Of a stretch of 37,381 bases of DNA, positions 1 through 7,023 are shown piece by piece. The stretch's first letter is position 1. Each line of letters begins with the position of its first letter. The position numbers were made by a program, and so were the translations under genes. The notes beneath the pieces are model-generated. The model was not told the origin of the DNA and ran no database searches. It worked only from the letters and a program-made list of their open reading frames with translations. Origin of the DNA: Reyranella sp. (GTDB lineage Bacteria; Pseudomonadota; Alphaproteobacteria; Reyranellales; Reyranellaceae); assembly GCA_029946105.1 (NCBI GenBank), contig JAQSDW010000112.1, forward strand, positions 1 through 37,381, written 5' to 3'.

Positions 1-895
1 GCCAGCCGCGCTGGAAGCCCGACAAGCCGATCACGATCTACAATCCGTTCGCGGCGGGCGGCGTCACCGACGTCTGCGCCTGCTCGGCGAGGTCGTGGGC
101 AAGATCCTGGGCCAGCAGATCGTCATCGACATCAAGCCGGGGGCGGCCGGCACGCTGGCGCCCGCGATGCTGCTCAACGCCAAGCCCGATGGGCAGACGC
201 TGGCGGTTATGAGCATCAACACGCTGCGCTATCCGCACTACCAGCAGACGACGTGGAATCCGCTGACCGACTTCACCTACATTACCGGCCTGTCGGGCTA
301 CACGATGGGCATCGTCGTGCGCAGCGACTCGCCCTGGAAGACTTTCCAGGACCTGGTCGACGCCGGCAAGAAAGAGCCCGACAAGTACAACTACGGCACT
401 TCGGGAGTTGGTGGCACCGGCCAACTCATGATGATCGAGGTCGAACAGGCGACCGGCGCCAAGTTCACTCACGTCCCCTACAAGGGCGGCGCGGAGTGGA
501 TGCAGGCGCTGATGGGTGGCGAGATCCAGTTCATCGCCGATGCCGCCCAGTGGGCGCCGTTCGTCGACGACGGCAAGTGCCGCATCCTGGCCTTCGCCAC
601 CGAACAGCGCATCCCACGCTACAAGGACACCCCGACGATGACCGAACTCGGCGTCAAGGTCGTGGGCCAGAGCCCCTACGGCCTGCTCGGGCCCAAGGGC
701 ATGCCGCCGGAGATCGTCGATTCGATCTACCTGGCGTTCAAGGAAGCGTCGGCCTCGCCCAAGGTCACCGAGTATCTGGCGAAGTTCATCCAGGTGCCGT
801 GGGAGAAGAATCCCGCCGAGTTCCGCGCCTTCGCCGAGAAGTATTATGTCGACGTGAAGCCGCTGCTGATCAAGGCCGGGCTCGCGAAGTCCTAG
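1..895 (+). CDS. TctC-family tripartite tricarboxylate transporter substrate-binding protein, 5' partial, apparent frameshift
   Basis: This is the C-terminal bulk of a TctC/Bug-type periplasmic binding protein, which captures carboxylates or similar small ligands. The start and signal peptide lie before the window. Bases 3-80 read in frame 3 as a typical mature N-terminus (WKPDKPITIYNPFAAGG, then TDVCA). From about base 77 the family pattern (RLLGEVVGKILGQ) continues in frame 2 to the TAG at 893-895. The usual TDxxARLL motif is broken there, as if one or four bases were missing near 78. Family hallmarks downstream include the PGAAGTLAP segment and the YGTSGVGGTGQL segment. No TctA/TctB membrane genes are visible, which is common for orphan Bug proteins. 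The frameshift may be real (a pseudogene) or a sequence error. A GTG at 95 could start an automated call but would lack the export signal. Confidence 0.85.
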   Translation, partial: PAALEARQADHDLQSVRGGRRHRRLRLLGEVVGKILGQQIVIDIKPGAAGTLAPAMLLNAKPDGQTLAVMSINTLRYPHYQQTTWNPLTDFTYITGLSGYTMGIVVRSDSPWKTFQDLVDAGKKEPDKYNYGTSGVGGTGQLMMIEVEQATGAKFTHVPYKGGAEWMQALMGGEIQFIADAAQWAPFVDDGKCRILAFATEQRIPRYKDTPTMTELGVKVVGQSPYGLLGPKGMPPEIVDSIYLAFKEASASPKVTEYLAKFIQVPWEKNPAEFRAFAEKYYVDVKPLLIKAGLAKS

Positions 896-906
896 AGGAG
901 GAAGTC

Positions 907-1245
907 ATGGCGCTGAAGAAGGTCGCCCTCGAGATCGGCATGGGCACCGATATCCGCGGCGGCGACTACACCAAGGCCGCCGTCCGCGCGCTGAAAGACG
1001 CGCTGTGGCACAACTCGCTCACCATCGCCACGGCGCTCGGCAAGTCGAGCGACGACATGCAGGTCGAGGTGCTGATCGGCGTTCCCAAGCCGGATCAGGT
1101 CGACACCAAGCAGGTGCTTGCGGTGCTGCCGCACGGCACCGGCACGGTGAAGGTTTTCGAGGGCGGGTTGGAAATTCCCAACGAAGCCGGCACGGACAAG
1201 ACGGTGATCGCCCAGGCGGCCGCCATCGTCCGCCTCGACCTCTGA
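907..1245 (+). CDS. Lin0512-family conserved hypothetical protein, copy 1
   Basis: This 112-residue soluble protein resembles the Lin0512 family (small conserved proteins of unknown function). Visible features are a GGDYTKAA segment near residues 17-24, an IGVPKPDQVD segment and an LPHGTGTVKV segment, ending in VRLDL. There is no signal peptide or membrane segment. The start is firm: an AGGAGG ribosome site sits five bases before the ATG, eleven bases after the TctC stop, so the two are co-transcribed. A second, divergent copy follows directly. Repeated pairing with transporter binding proteins suggests a role in metabolising or sensing the imported ligand, but no function is known and none is claimed. 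Confidence 0.85.
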   Translation: MALKKVALEIGMGTDIRGGDYTKAAVRALKDALWHNSLTIATALGKSSDDMQVEVLIGVPKPDQVDTKQVLAVLPHGTGTVKVFEGGLEIPNEAGTDKTVIAQAAAIVRLDL

Positions 1246-1259
1246 GCGGGAGCAGCATC

Positions 1260-1604
1260 ATGGCCGCCAAACGCGTCATCCTCGAACTCGGCACCGGCAA
1301 CGACCTGCATGGTGGCGACTATACCAAGGCAGCCCTTCGCGCCGTGCAGGGCGCGCTCCATCATTCCTCGCTGGCGATGATCCGCACGCTCAAGATCAAC
1401 CCGAAGACGGACATGTTCGTCGACGTCACGATCGGCGTGCAGCAACCCGACAAGGTCGACGTCGAGAAGGTGCGCGCGTCGCTGCCGCACGGCATCGTTA
1501 CAGTGAAGGTGGTAAAGGGTGGGCTCGATGTCGCCGACCCCGATAACCAGGACCCGGCGGTGATCGCTAGTGCTGCCGTCGCAGTCCGGCTGGAGCTACC
1601 CTAG
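1260..1604 (+). CDS. Lin0512-family conserved hypothetical protein, copy 2
   Basis: This 114-residue protein is clearly homologous to the gene just upstream. It shares GGDYTKAA, the IGVxxPDxVD segment, LPHG, a VTVK strand and the terminal VRLEL. The copies differ in the middle of the first helix and before the C-terminal strand, so this is an old duplication or a heteromeric pair rather than a recent repeat. The ATG at 1260 lies 14 bases after the first copy's stop, with a GGGAG-like site before it. The ORF could be extended upstream to 1005 in this frame, but that would overlap copy 1 with no coding logic, so the ATG at 1260 is chosen. Function is unknown. Confidence 0.85.
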   Translation: MAAKRVILELGTGNDLHGGDYTKAALRAVQGALHHSSLAMIRTLKINPKTDMFVDVTIGVQQPDKVDVEKVRASLPHGIVTVKVVKGGLDVADPDNQDPAVIASAAVAVRLELP

Positions 1605-1825
1605 CTGTTGGCCTTGCGGCCGTAGAACAACAGGCCGGCGCCGATTACGACGGCTAGGACGCCGGCAATGCTCGGGATCGGAATGGTACGCTGCTGGTCG
1701 GCCGTTACCTTGAGCGGTCCGGCATCGACGATCACCGTCTTCTCGGTAAAGGAGATGTTGGCAATCAACAGGCCTGCGACACCAATCGCGATCAGGAGGA
1801 CGCCCAGAACGGCGATCGGTTTCAT
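1601..1825 (-). CDS. Small two-transmembrane protein of unknown function
   Basis: This 74-residue protein has an N-terminal hydrophobic helix (about residues 3-23), a short polar segment (FTEKTVIVDAGPLKVTADQQ) and a second hydrophobic helix near the C-terminus, ending in YGRKANS. It probably sits in the inner membrane with the central loop outside. The ATG at 1825 is preferred over the in-frame ATG at 1840 because a GGGAAG site lies about seven bases before it and nothing similar precedes the other. The gene is convergent with the second Lin0512 gene and overlaps its stop by four bases. Similar small two-helix proteins are common in proteobacteria and acidobacteria. No named family is assigned. 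Confidence 0.7.
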   Translation of the reverse strand: MKPIAVLGVLLIAIGVAGLLIANISFTEKTVIVDAGPLKVTADQQRTIPIPSIAGVLAVVIGAGLLFYGRKANS

Positions 1826-1913
1826 GTCGGCACTTCCCATGTTTCAAAGCTTGCTGTTGCAAAGCCTGCATAATGAAACGCAGCACAGGGTCGAAAGTTG
1901 CGCGTAGAAACCG

Positions 1914-2435
1914 CTATTTGAGCAGCAGCTTGACCCCCTGCTCGATGGCGGTCCTGGCCATGGCCCGCAGGCCCTCGTCGGTGGCGCTGCTGACCGGATG
2001 GCCAATCCTGGCGAAGGCGTAGTCGGGCATTCCGAGGACGCGGCTCATCATCTCGGCCGCGCTCTCGAACCGGGTGGTCATCACACTGAAGGCGGGAACC
2101 CCCAGGCGTTCGGCTGTCACTGAGTCATGCAGACTGCATGATGAACAGCTGCCTCAATCCCCAAGGCCGGAGACCATGGCGTCCCAGCTCTTGATCTCGT
2201 CGACGATGTGCTTGTCGGCGGGCGCGCTGTAGTTGGACTTGGTGCGGCTCACCACCTTGGCGACGCCGTACTCCTCGCGCAGCATCTGGTCCAGGTGCCT
2301 GAAGAAGCCCTTGGTGCCTTCCTTGCCGTTGGAAATGAAGCCGATGGTCTTGCCCTCGAGCGTATCGAGGCGCGGGGCGAGCTTGCCGGCGGGCGGAGCC
2401 TTCTCGGTCGTCGGGTCGAGAACGCGGAAAGTCAT
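1914..2435 (-). CDS. UGSC-family selenoprotein with in-frame UGA (Sec94)
   Basis: On the minus strand the reading frame from the ATG at 2435 runs 93 codons, meets TGA at 2156-2154, and continues in the same frame for 79 codons to the TAG at 1916-1914. Read through as selenocysteine, the protein has 173 residues and contains GLGD-Sec-GSC-SSC: Sec94, Cys97 and Cys100. Sec-Gly-Ser-Cys is the defining motif of proteins that current annotation calls UGSC family (seleno)protein; that name is recalled, not searched. The N-terminal half (LEGKTIGFISNGKEG) and the C-terminal half (ERLGVPAFSV, then TRFESAAEMM) look like the two parts of one alpha/beta domain. A SECIS hairpin follows the UGA. An AAGAGG site precedes the ATG by seven bases. 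The gene lies 29 bp after the 351-residue partner gene. UxxC implies thiol/selenol redox chemistry; the substrate is unknown. Confidence 0.93.
2125..2156 (-). promoter_or_regulatory. Bacterial SECIS element with Sec UGA codon
   Basis: Read on the minus strand, TGA (2156-2154) is followed by 12 bases, then a perfect 7-bp stem TCATGCA / TGCATGA (2141-2135 and 2131-2125) closing a GTC loop (2134-2132). The loop begins 19 nt after the UGA with G first. This fits the known bacterial SECIS rule: a short apical loop starting with G, roughly 16-37 nt downstream of the UGA and inside the coding region. The GCA-loop-UGC apex resembles the E. coli fdhF element. It would bind the SelB elongation factor carrying Sec-tRNA. 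No sel genes lie in this window. Confidence 0.88.
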
Positions 2436-2464
2436 GGTGTGCCTCTTCGTTACTTCCGAGCCTG

Positions 2465-3520
2465 TCAGCTCTTGGGAGGTTCGCAGTCGATGCAGACGCC
2501 GAGCGGCAGCGTCACGGCATGGCTCTTGTTGCCGAGCCAGGGCGGGATGACCGCGCCGAAACCGCCGGCCGGCCCGCCCGCGGCGATGACGAGAAGCTGG
2601 TCGGGCGATTCCATCGCCGGATAGACGCTGTCGCCGCGATCGCGGACCACGGCGCCCTTGCCGACCTCGGCCCATTCGCGACGGTGGATACGCGCGCGCT
2701 CGTGGATGAACTCGGCGATCTTCGTCTTGGTCCAACCGCCCGCCTGCAAATGCTCGCGCAGCTGCTTCGGCACGACGATGGCGTAGTTGCCGGGATGGAT
2801 CGAATAGTGCCGCAGGTTGGCGCGCATCTCGGCGGCGAAGGTCTCGAGGATCTCCTCGGGCTTGGTCGTCCACTCGTTCATGAGCTGGCGCGGCGCGCCC
2901 GCCGCCATCACCGTGACGGCCGATGCCGCCCGCTCGACACCGCGCTGCTCGTGCAGGGGCAGCCAGGACGAATCCTCCTCGTCTTCGGCCAGGCAATAGC
3001 TGTACTTGCCGGGGTGCCCCAGCGTGGAGCGGTCGATGACGCCCGGGCGCACGTCCATCAGGTTGATCAGGCAGAGACGCACGGCGCGGCCGATCACGGC
3101 CGTCGCGCGGTCGCTGTTGCCCAGCGCATTGAAGGTACCGTTGGCGCCGAGTTCGAGGCGGATCGGGCCGTTCAGCACGACCAGGACGGCGCAGCCACCG
3201 GTGCTTGCCGTGGCGCCGTGCATCAGGAACTCGTCCTGCATCATCGCCATCCAGGCAGTGACCACGACGGGGAAATGCATCGGCAGGCAACCCGCCATGA
3301 CGGCGTTGATCGCCAGCTTCTCGGCCGTGATGGCGAGGCCGCGCACCGGCTCGATGCCGATCAGCTGGTCGGGCGACATCATCGCCCATTCGAGGCAGGC
3401 TTGTACGGCTTCGGCCGTCGGCGGCACGATCGGCAGGCCGTCGGTCCAGCCACTGCTGTGATAGAGCTCCTGGACGGCGGAGATGTCGTTGGCGTCGTAG
3501 GTCTTGGAAGCCAGTTGCAC
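2465..3520 (-). CDS. Conserved protein of unknown function paired with the UGSC selenoprotein
   Basis: This 351-residue protein has no signal peptide and no clear membrane helix. Distinct segments include YHSSGWTDGLPIVPPT near residues 19-34, AINAVMAGCLPMHFPVVV near 85-102, HGATASTGGCAVLVV and FNALGNSDRATAVIGRA. It ends in CIDCEPPKS, giving a C-terminal CxxC (Cys343, Cys346). It resembles a conserved alphaproteobacterial family that I recognise only as uncharacterised. It is immediately upstream of the UGSC selenoprotein (29 bp gap, same strand), so the two are very likely one operon. A GAAGAGG site lies about eight bases before the ATG. The CxxC could be the redox partner of the Sec-Cys pair, but that is inference. 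The upstream 87-bp gap carries a possible LysR operator. Confidence 0.85.
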   Translation of the reverse strand: MQLASKTYDANDISAVQELYHSSGWTDGLPIVPPTAEAVQACLEWAMMSPDQLIGIEPVRGLAITAEKLAINAVMAGCLPMHFPVVVTAWMAMMQDEFLMHGATASTGGCAVLVVLNGPIRLELGANGTFNALGNSDRATAVIGRAVRLCLINLMDVRPGVIDRSTLGHPGKYSYCLAEDEEDSSWLPLHEQRGVERAASAVTVMAAGAPRQLMNEWTTKPEEILETFAAEMRANLRHYSIHPGNYAIVVPKQLREHLQAGGWTKTKIAEFIHERARIHRREWAEVGKGAVVRDRGDSVYPAMESPDQLLVIAAGGPAGGFGAVIPPWLGNKSHAVTLPLGVCIDCEPPKS

Positions 3521-3588
3521 GGGGCGGCCCTCTTCAAGCTCAAGGATAGTCTTCTCTCGGCCTATGCCAATCTCAACCTGATAGCCTT

Positions 3589-3603
3589 CATTATTGCATA
3601 ATG
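3589..3603. promoter_or_regulatory. Candidate LysR-type operator palindrome
   Basis: CATTAT-TGC-ATAATG is a perfect inverted repeat with a three-base centre. It contains the T-N11-A pattern typical of LysR-type regulator sites and is AT-rich in a GC-rich setting. It lies about 69 bp upstream of the ATG at 3520 and just past the stop of the LysR gene, a fitting place for activation of the partner/selenoprotein operon. Binding is inferred only. Confidence 0.5.
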
Positions 3604-3607
3604 CGTA

Positions 3608-4537
3608 TCAAATCCGTCCCGGCTTCGGCCAGGTCCGGCGGACCAGCGCCATGAAACCCGCCGCCGCCGGCGACGGTTCGCGCTCGCGCAATGTGATCAG
3701 GCCCAGCCGCCGCGACAGGCGGGGCTCGCTCACCGGAATGGCGCGCAGGTCGCGGCCGAGGAAGAAGCCGGTGGCACCAGTCGGCACGACCGCAAGCCCA
3801 ACGCCCGCCCGCACGCAGCCCATCAGCGTGGCGAACTGGCCCACCGTCACGACCTGGCGCAGCGACAGGCCGGCAGTCGAGGCCGCGGCATCGATCGTGC
3901 GCCGGGTCCGCGAATCGGACGGCAACGCCACCATCGGCTCGTCCCTGAGGTCGGCCAGGGCAAGGCTCCGCCGCGTGGCGAGACGGTGACGCTTCGGCAC
4001 CACGACGCTGAAAGTCTCGCGCTGCAGCGCGATGCCCTCGACCGCATCGGGCAGGTCGTCGACATAGGAAAGGCCGAGATCGGCCCCGCCGCTGCGCACG
4101 TCCTCGAGCACGCTGCCGTGCACGCCCTCGCGGACCTGGATTTCGATGCCCGGCCTGTCGGCGCGATAGGTCGCCAGCAGCAAGGGCAGCACGCCGCTCG
4201 CCACCGACATGATGCTGGACAGGGTGAGCCGGCCGCGCTGCTCCTCGGCCACCTCGCGGAGGTTGCGCACAGTGAGGCGCAGGTCGTTCAGCAGGCGCTC
4301 GGCCACGGCCACGAACTCGCGGCCGGCGGCGGTGATCTGGACATGCCGGGTGCTGCGCTCGAACAGCCTCACGCCGAGCGCGGTCTCGACCCGCTTGATG
4401 GTCCGCGTCAGCGCCGGCTGGGAGATGCGCAGGCGCGCCGAGGCGGCGATGAAGCTGCCGTACTCGGCCAACGCGAGGACGGCTTCGAGCTGGCGGGCAC
4501 TTAGATCCGGCAGGGCATGGGTCGCCATGGCACTCAT
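3608..4537 (-). CDS. LysR-family transcriptional regulator
   Basis: This is a 309-residue LysR-type regulator of normal length. The winged helix-turn-helix occupies about residues 14-72 (SFIAASARLRISQPALTRTI, then LGVRLFER), followed by a linker helix and a two-lobed periplasmic-binding-like effector domain (LTLSSIMSVASGVLPLLL; GLAVVPTGATGF). It is cytoplasmic and binds DNA as a tetramer in this family. It is divergent from the CoA-transferase and lies just upstream of, and on the same strand as, the partner/selenoprotein pair, so it could control both sides. The start may be the ATG at 4537 or at 4528; neither has a convincing ribosome site. The effector is unknown, though a CoA-thioester or carboxylate would suit the neighbours. 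Confidence 0.93.
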   Translation of the reverse strand: MSAMATHALPDLSARQLEAVLALAEYGSFIAASARLRISQPALTRTIKRVETALGVRLFERSTRHVQITAAGREFVAVAERLLNDLRLTVRNLREVAEEQRGRLTLSSIMSVASGVLPLLLATYRADRPGIEIQVREGVHGSVLEDVRSGGADLGLSYVDDLPDAVEGIALQRETFSVVVPKRHRLATRRSLALADLRDEPMVALPSDSRTRRTIDAAASTAGLSLRQVVTVGQFATLMGCVRAGVGLAVVPTGATGFFLGRDLRAIPVSEPRLSRRLGLITLREREPSPAAAGFMALVRRTWPKPGRI

Positions 4538-4575
4538 GTGAAAAGTGGAATGATCGGCGATATCAGAAAGGAATT

Positions 4576-4587
4576 GCTATGAATAGC
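4576..4587. promoter_or_regulatory. Candidate autoregulatory operator between LysR gene and CoA-transferase
   Basis: GCTAT-GA-ATAGC is a perfect short inverted repeat in the 100-bp divergent gap. The local ATTGC followed by AT and AAT loosely recalls the palindrome at 3589-3603. LysR genes are commonly autoregulated from such divergent gaps. The match is weak and unproven. Confidence 0.3.
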
Positions 4588-4637
4588 GTGGGCCACGAGG
4601 TTGGCCCGAACAGGGGAAAATCCACAAAGGGAAATCC

Positions 4638-5849
4638 ATGGTCCTGCCACTTCAATCGGTGCGCGTACTAGACCTCACCCGCGTGCTGGCCGGGCCGTGG
4701 GCGACGCAGCTCCTGGCCGACCTCGGCGCCGAGGTCATCAAGATCGAGCGCCCGGGCAGCGGCGACGACACGCGCGGCTGGGGCCCGCCCTTCGTCGACG
4801 GCGACGGCAAACCGGGCGGCGTCAGCGCCTATTTCCTCTGCACCAATCGTGGCAAGCGCTCGGTCGCGGTCGATTTCGAGACGGCGGAGGGCCGCGCCCT
4901 GGTGGCCGACCTCGCTGCCGAATGCGACGTCATGGTCGAGAACTTCAAGGTCGGCGGCCTGGCCAAGCTCGGCCTCGACTACGCGACCCTGGCCAAGCGC
5001 AACCCGCGCCTCGTCTACTGCTCGATCACCGGCTTCGGCCAGACCGGGCCGCACCGCTTTCGCGCCGGCTACGATCTGATGGTCCAGGCCATGGGCGGGC
5101 TGATGAGCGTGACCGGCGAGGCCGATGGCCAGCCGATGAAGGTGGGCGTGGCCACTGCCGATCTCCTGACCGGTCTCTACGCCAGCAATGCGATCCTGGC
5201 GGCGCTCCTGGAGCGGCGCGACAGCGGCCTCGGTCAGCACATCGATCTTGCCCTGCTCGACGTGCAGATCGCCACTTTGGTGAACCAGGCGTCGGGCTAT
5301 CTCGCCTCGGGTAAGGTGCCGGGACGCCACGGCAATGCCCATCCCAACATCGTGCCCTATCAGGCCTTTACAGCGAAGGACGGCGATATCGTGATTGCCG
5401 TCGGCAACGACATGCAGTTCGCCCGCTTCGCCGAGGTGCTGGAACGCCCCGACCTCGCCGCCGATCCGCGTTTCGTGGCCAACAGCGGCCGCGTTGCCCA
5501 TCGCCAGGAACTGCTCGACACCATCGTGCCGCTGATCGCAGCGCGTGCCTCGGCGGATATCCTCGTGGCTCTCGACCGGGTGAACATTCCGGCCGCGCCG
5601 ATCAACACGCTCGACCGAGTCTTTGCCGATCCACAGATCGCGGCGCGCGGCCTCGTCGTCGAACCCGCGGCGGGCTCGACCGGCAAGCGCTCGCCGGTCG
5701 TCGGCAATCCCATCCGCTATTCGCGCACGCCGATCGATTCGGCCAGGCCCGCTCCCCTGCTCGGCGCCGATGCCGACGACGTGTTGCGCGCCGTGCTCGG
5801 CAAGTCCGAGGCCGACATCGCCGGCCTCAGGAAACGCGGCGTGATCTAG
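4638..5849 (+). CDS. CaiB/BaiF (class III) CoA-transferase
   Basis: This 403-residue protein is a full-length class III CoA-transferase, a cytoplasmic enzyme that moves CoA between carboxylic acids as interlocked dimers. It begins with the family N-terminus (VRVLDLTRVLAGPWATQLLA) and LGAEVIKIERPGSGDDTRGW. The catalytic aspartate is Asp146 in the AGYDLMVQAMGG segment, matching the active-site Asp of formyl-CoA transferase. The start at 4638 has an AAAGGGAAA site. It is transcribed away from the LysR gene and runs tail-to-tail into the flavin monooxygenase with a four-base overlap. The substrate cannot be told from sequence; the LysR and binding-protein context suggests activation of an imported organic acid. 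Confidence 0.92.
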   Translation: MVLPLQSVRVLDLTRVLAGPWATQLLADLGAEVIKIERPGSGDDTRGWGPPFVDGDGKPGGVSAYFLCTNRGKRSVAVDFETAEGRALVADLAAECDVMVENFKVGGLAKLGLDYATLAKRNPRLVYCSITGFGQTGPHRFRAGYDLMVQAMGGLMSVTGEADGQPMKVGVATADLLTGLYASNAILAALLERRDSGLGQHIDLALLDVQIATLVNQASGYLASGKVPGRHGNAHPNIVPYQAFTAKDGDIVIAVGNDMQFARFAEVLERPDLAADPRFVANSGRVAHRQELLDTIVPLIAARASADILVALDRVNIPAAPINTLDRVFADPQIAARGLVVEPAAGSTGKRSPVVGNPIRYSRTPIDSARPAPLLGADADDVLRAVLGKSEADIAGLRKRGVI

Positions 5850-6925
5850 GCGGCCAGCATCCGGTCGTGGTTGCGCTCGCGCAGGATCGGCATGACCCAC
5901 TTGCCGAAGCGTTCGGCCTCTTCGTCGTGCAGATAGCCCGACAGGCAGAAGGAGTGGCAGCCGAGGTCGATGAATTTCTGCAACGTGTCGGCGCACTGCT
6001 CGGGATCGCCGACCACGGCGATGCCGGCACCAGGCCTCACCTGCGTGATGCCGGTCCACAGATGGGGCTCGATGGTCTCGCCGATCGCCGCCAGCTCGCG
6101 CACGCGGCGGTTGGCTTCCGAGGTGGCGAAGCGCTCCTTCACGAAGGCCTTCTGGGCTTCGGTCGCATGTTCGACCAGCCCGTGCGCGAAGTCCCAAGCC
6201 TCCTTCTCGGTCGGCCGGCAAACGATCTGCAGGCGCATGCCGAAGCCGATGTCGTTCTCGCGGCCGTGGCGCGCCGCCATGCCCTTGATCTCCGCCATGT
6301 TGGCGCGGATGCGCTCGTAGGTGTCGCCCCAGAAAAGATGAACGTCGGAATGCTTGGCCGAGATCTCCCAAGCCTGCTTCGAGCCGCCGCCGAGATAAAA
6401 CCTGGGATGGGGCGTCTGCAGCGGATAGGGCCGGATCTGCGCACCCTTCAATTGGTAGAACTTGCCGTCGAAGTTCACCGGGCCGCGCGTGGTCCACAGC
6501 GCCTTCAGGATCGAGACCTCCTCGTCCATGATCTCGTAGCGCTCTTCCTTGCCCCACTTGACGCCTTCGGAAGCGTTCTCGGCCTCGCTTTGGCCGGCGA
6601 TCAGGTTGATGCAGATGCGGCCACCCGAGAGCTGGTCGAAGGCGCTGATCATCTTGGCCAGCAGCACCGGATTGATGTAGCTCGGGCGTGCCGCCACCAG
6701 CATGCGCATCGACTTGGAGCGCGCCACCATCATGGCGCTGGAAATCCATGCCTCCCAGCAGGCGGTCTGCACCGGCACCAGCATGTATTCGAAGCCCGCC
6801 GTTTCGGCGGCGGCGACGACCTTGTCGAACAGCGGAAGCGAGGGGGCGATCTGCGCGCTCGCCAGCCCGTAGGCCGTGGTGTCGCCGGCGGTCGGCAGGA
6901 ACCAACCGAATTCCAGTCTGCGCAT
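5846..6925 (-). CDS. LLM-class flavin-dependent monooxygenase (SsuD-like)
   Basis: This 359-residue protein belongs to the bacterial luciferase-like superfamily, closest in look to alkanesulfonate monooxygenase SsuD. Such enzymes use reduced FMN from a partner reductase and O2 to oxidise organosulfur or other small substrates in the cytoplasm. Family signs are the N-terminal FGWFLPTAGD, the RSKSMRMLVAARP strand, QLSGGRICINLIAGQSEAE and the KFYQLKGAQIRPYPLQTPHP segment. The start is supported by CAGGAGG upstream. It shares a 98-bp divergent gap with the gamma-glutamyltransferase gene. No flavin reductase gene is in the window. The exact substrate is open; a sulfonate is possible but not shown. 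Confidence 0.92.
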   Translation of the reverse strand: MRRLEFGWFLPTAGDTTAYGLASAQIAPSLPLFDKVVAAAETAGFEYMLVPVQTACWEAWISSAMMVARSKSMRMLVAARPSYINPVLLAKMISAFDQLSGGRICINLIAGQSEAENASEGVKWGKEERYEIMDEEVSILKALWTTRGPVNFDGKFYQLKGAQIRPYPLQTPHPRFYLGGGSKQAWEISAKHSDVHLFWGDTYERIRANMAEIKGMAARHGRENDIGFGMRLQIVCRPTEKEAWDFAHGLVEHATEAQKAFVKERFATSEANRRVRELAAIGETIEPHLWTGITQVRPGAGIAVVGDPEQCADTLQKFIDLGCHSFCLSGYLHDEEAERFGKWVMPILRERNHDRMLAA

Positions 6926-7023
6926 AAGCCCGTTTCCTCCTGCGGGGCAGCTTAGCGTAATTCGCTCTAGCCGCGACCGTGTCGAATCGGCACGATCCGC
7001 CGTCGTTCAGGAAGGAACTAGGA

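Noticed and set aside
1914..2120. A separate 68-residue gene starting at GTG 2120
   Set aside because: It has no ribosome site and starts mid-domain. It is the C-terminal part of the selenoprotein read through the UGA.
1914..2435. The UGA as a simple nonsense mutation in a decaying gene
   Set aside because: The frame stays open and coherent on both sides, the codon falls at the Sec position of the UGSC motif, and a SECIS hairpin is in place.
2465..2467. Second possible Sec codon at the stop of the partner gene
   Set aside because: Read-through meets another stop (TAA) within a few codons and no hairpin follows, so TGA here is an ordinary stop.
2154..3389. A 411-codon minus-strand frame overlapping the conserved partner gene
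   Set aside because: Only its last 93 codons (from 2435) are real, as the N-terminal half of the selenoprotein. The rest is arginine-rich out-of-frame sequence over the partner gene.
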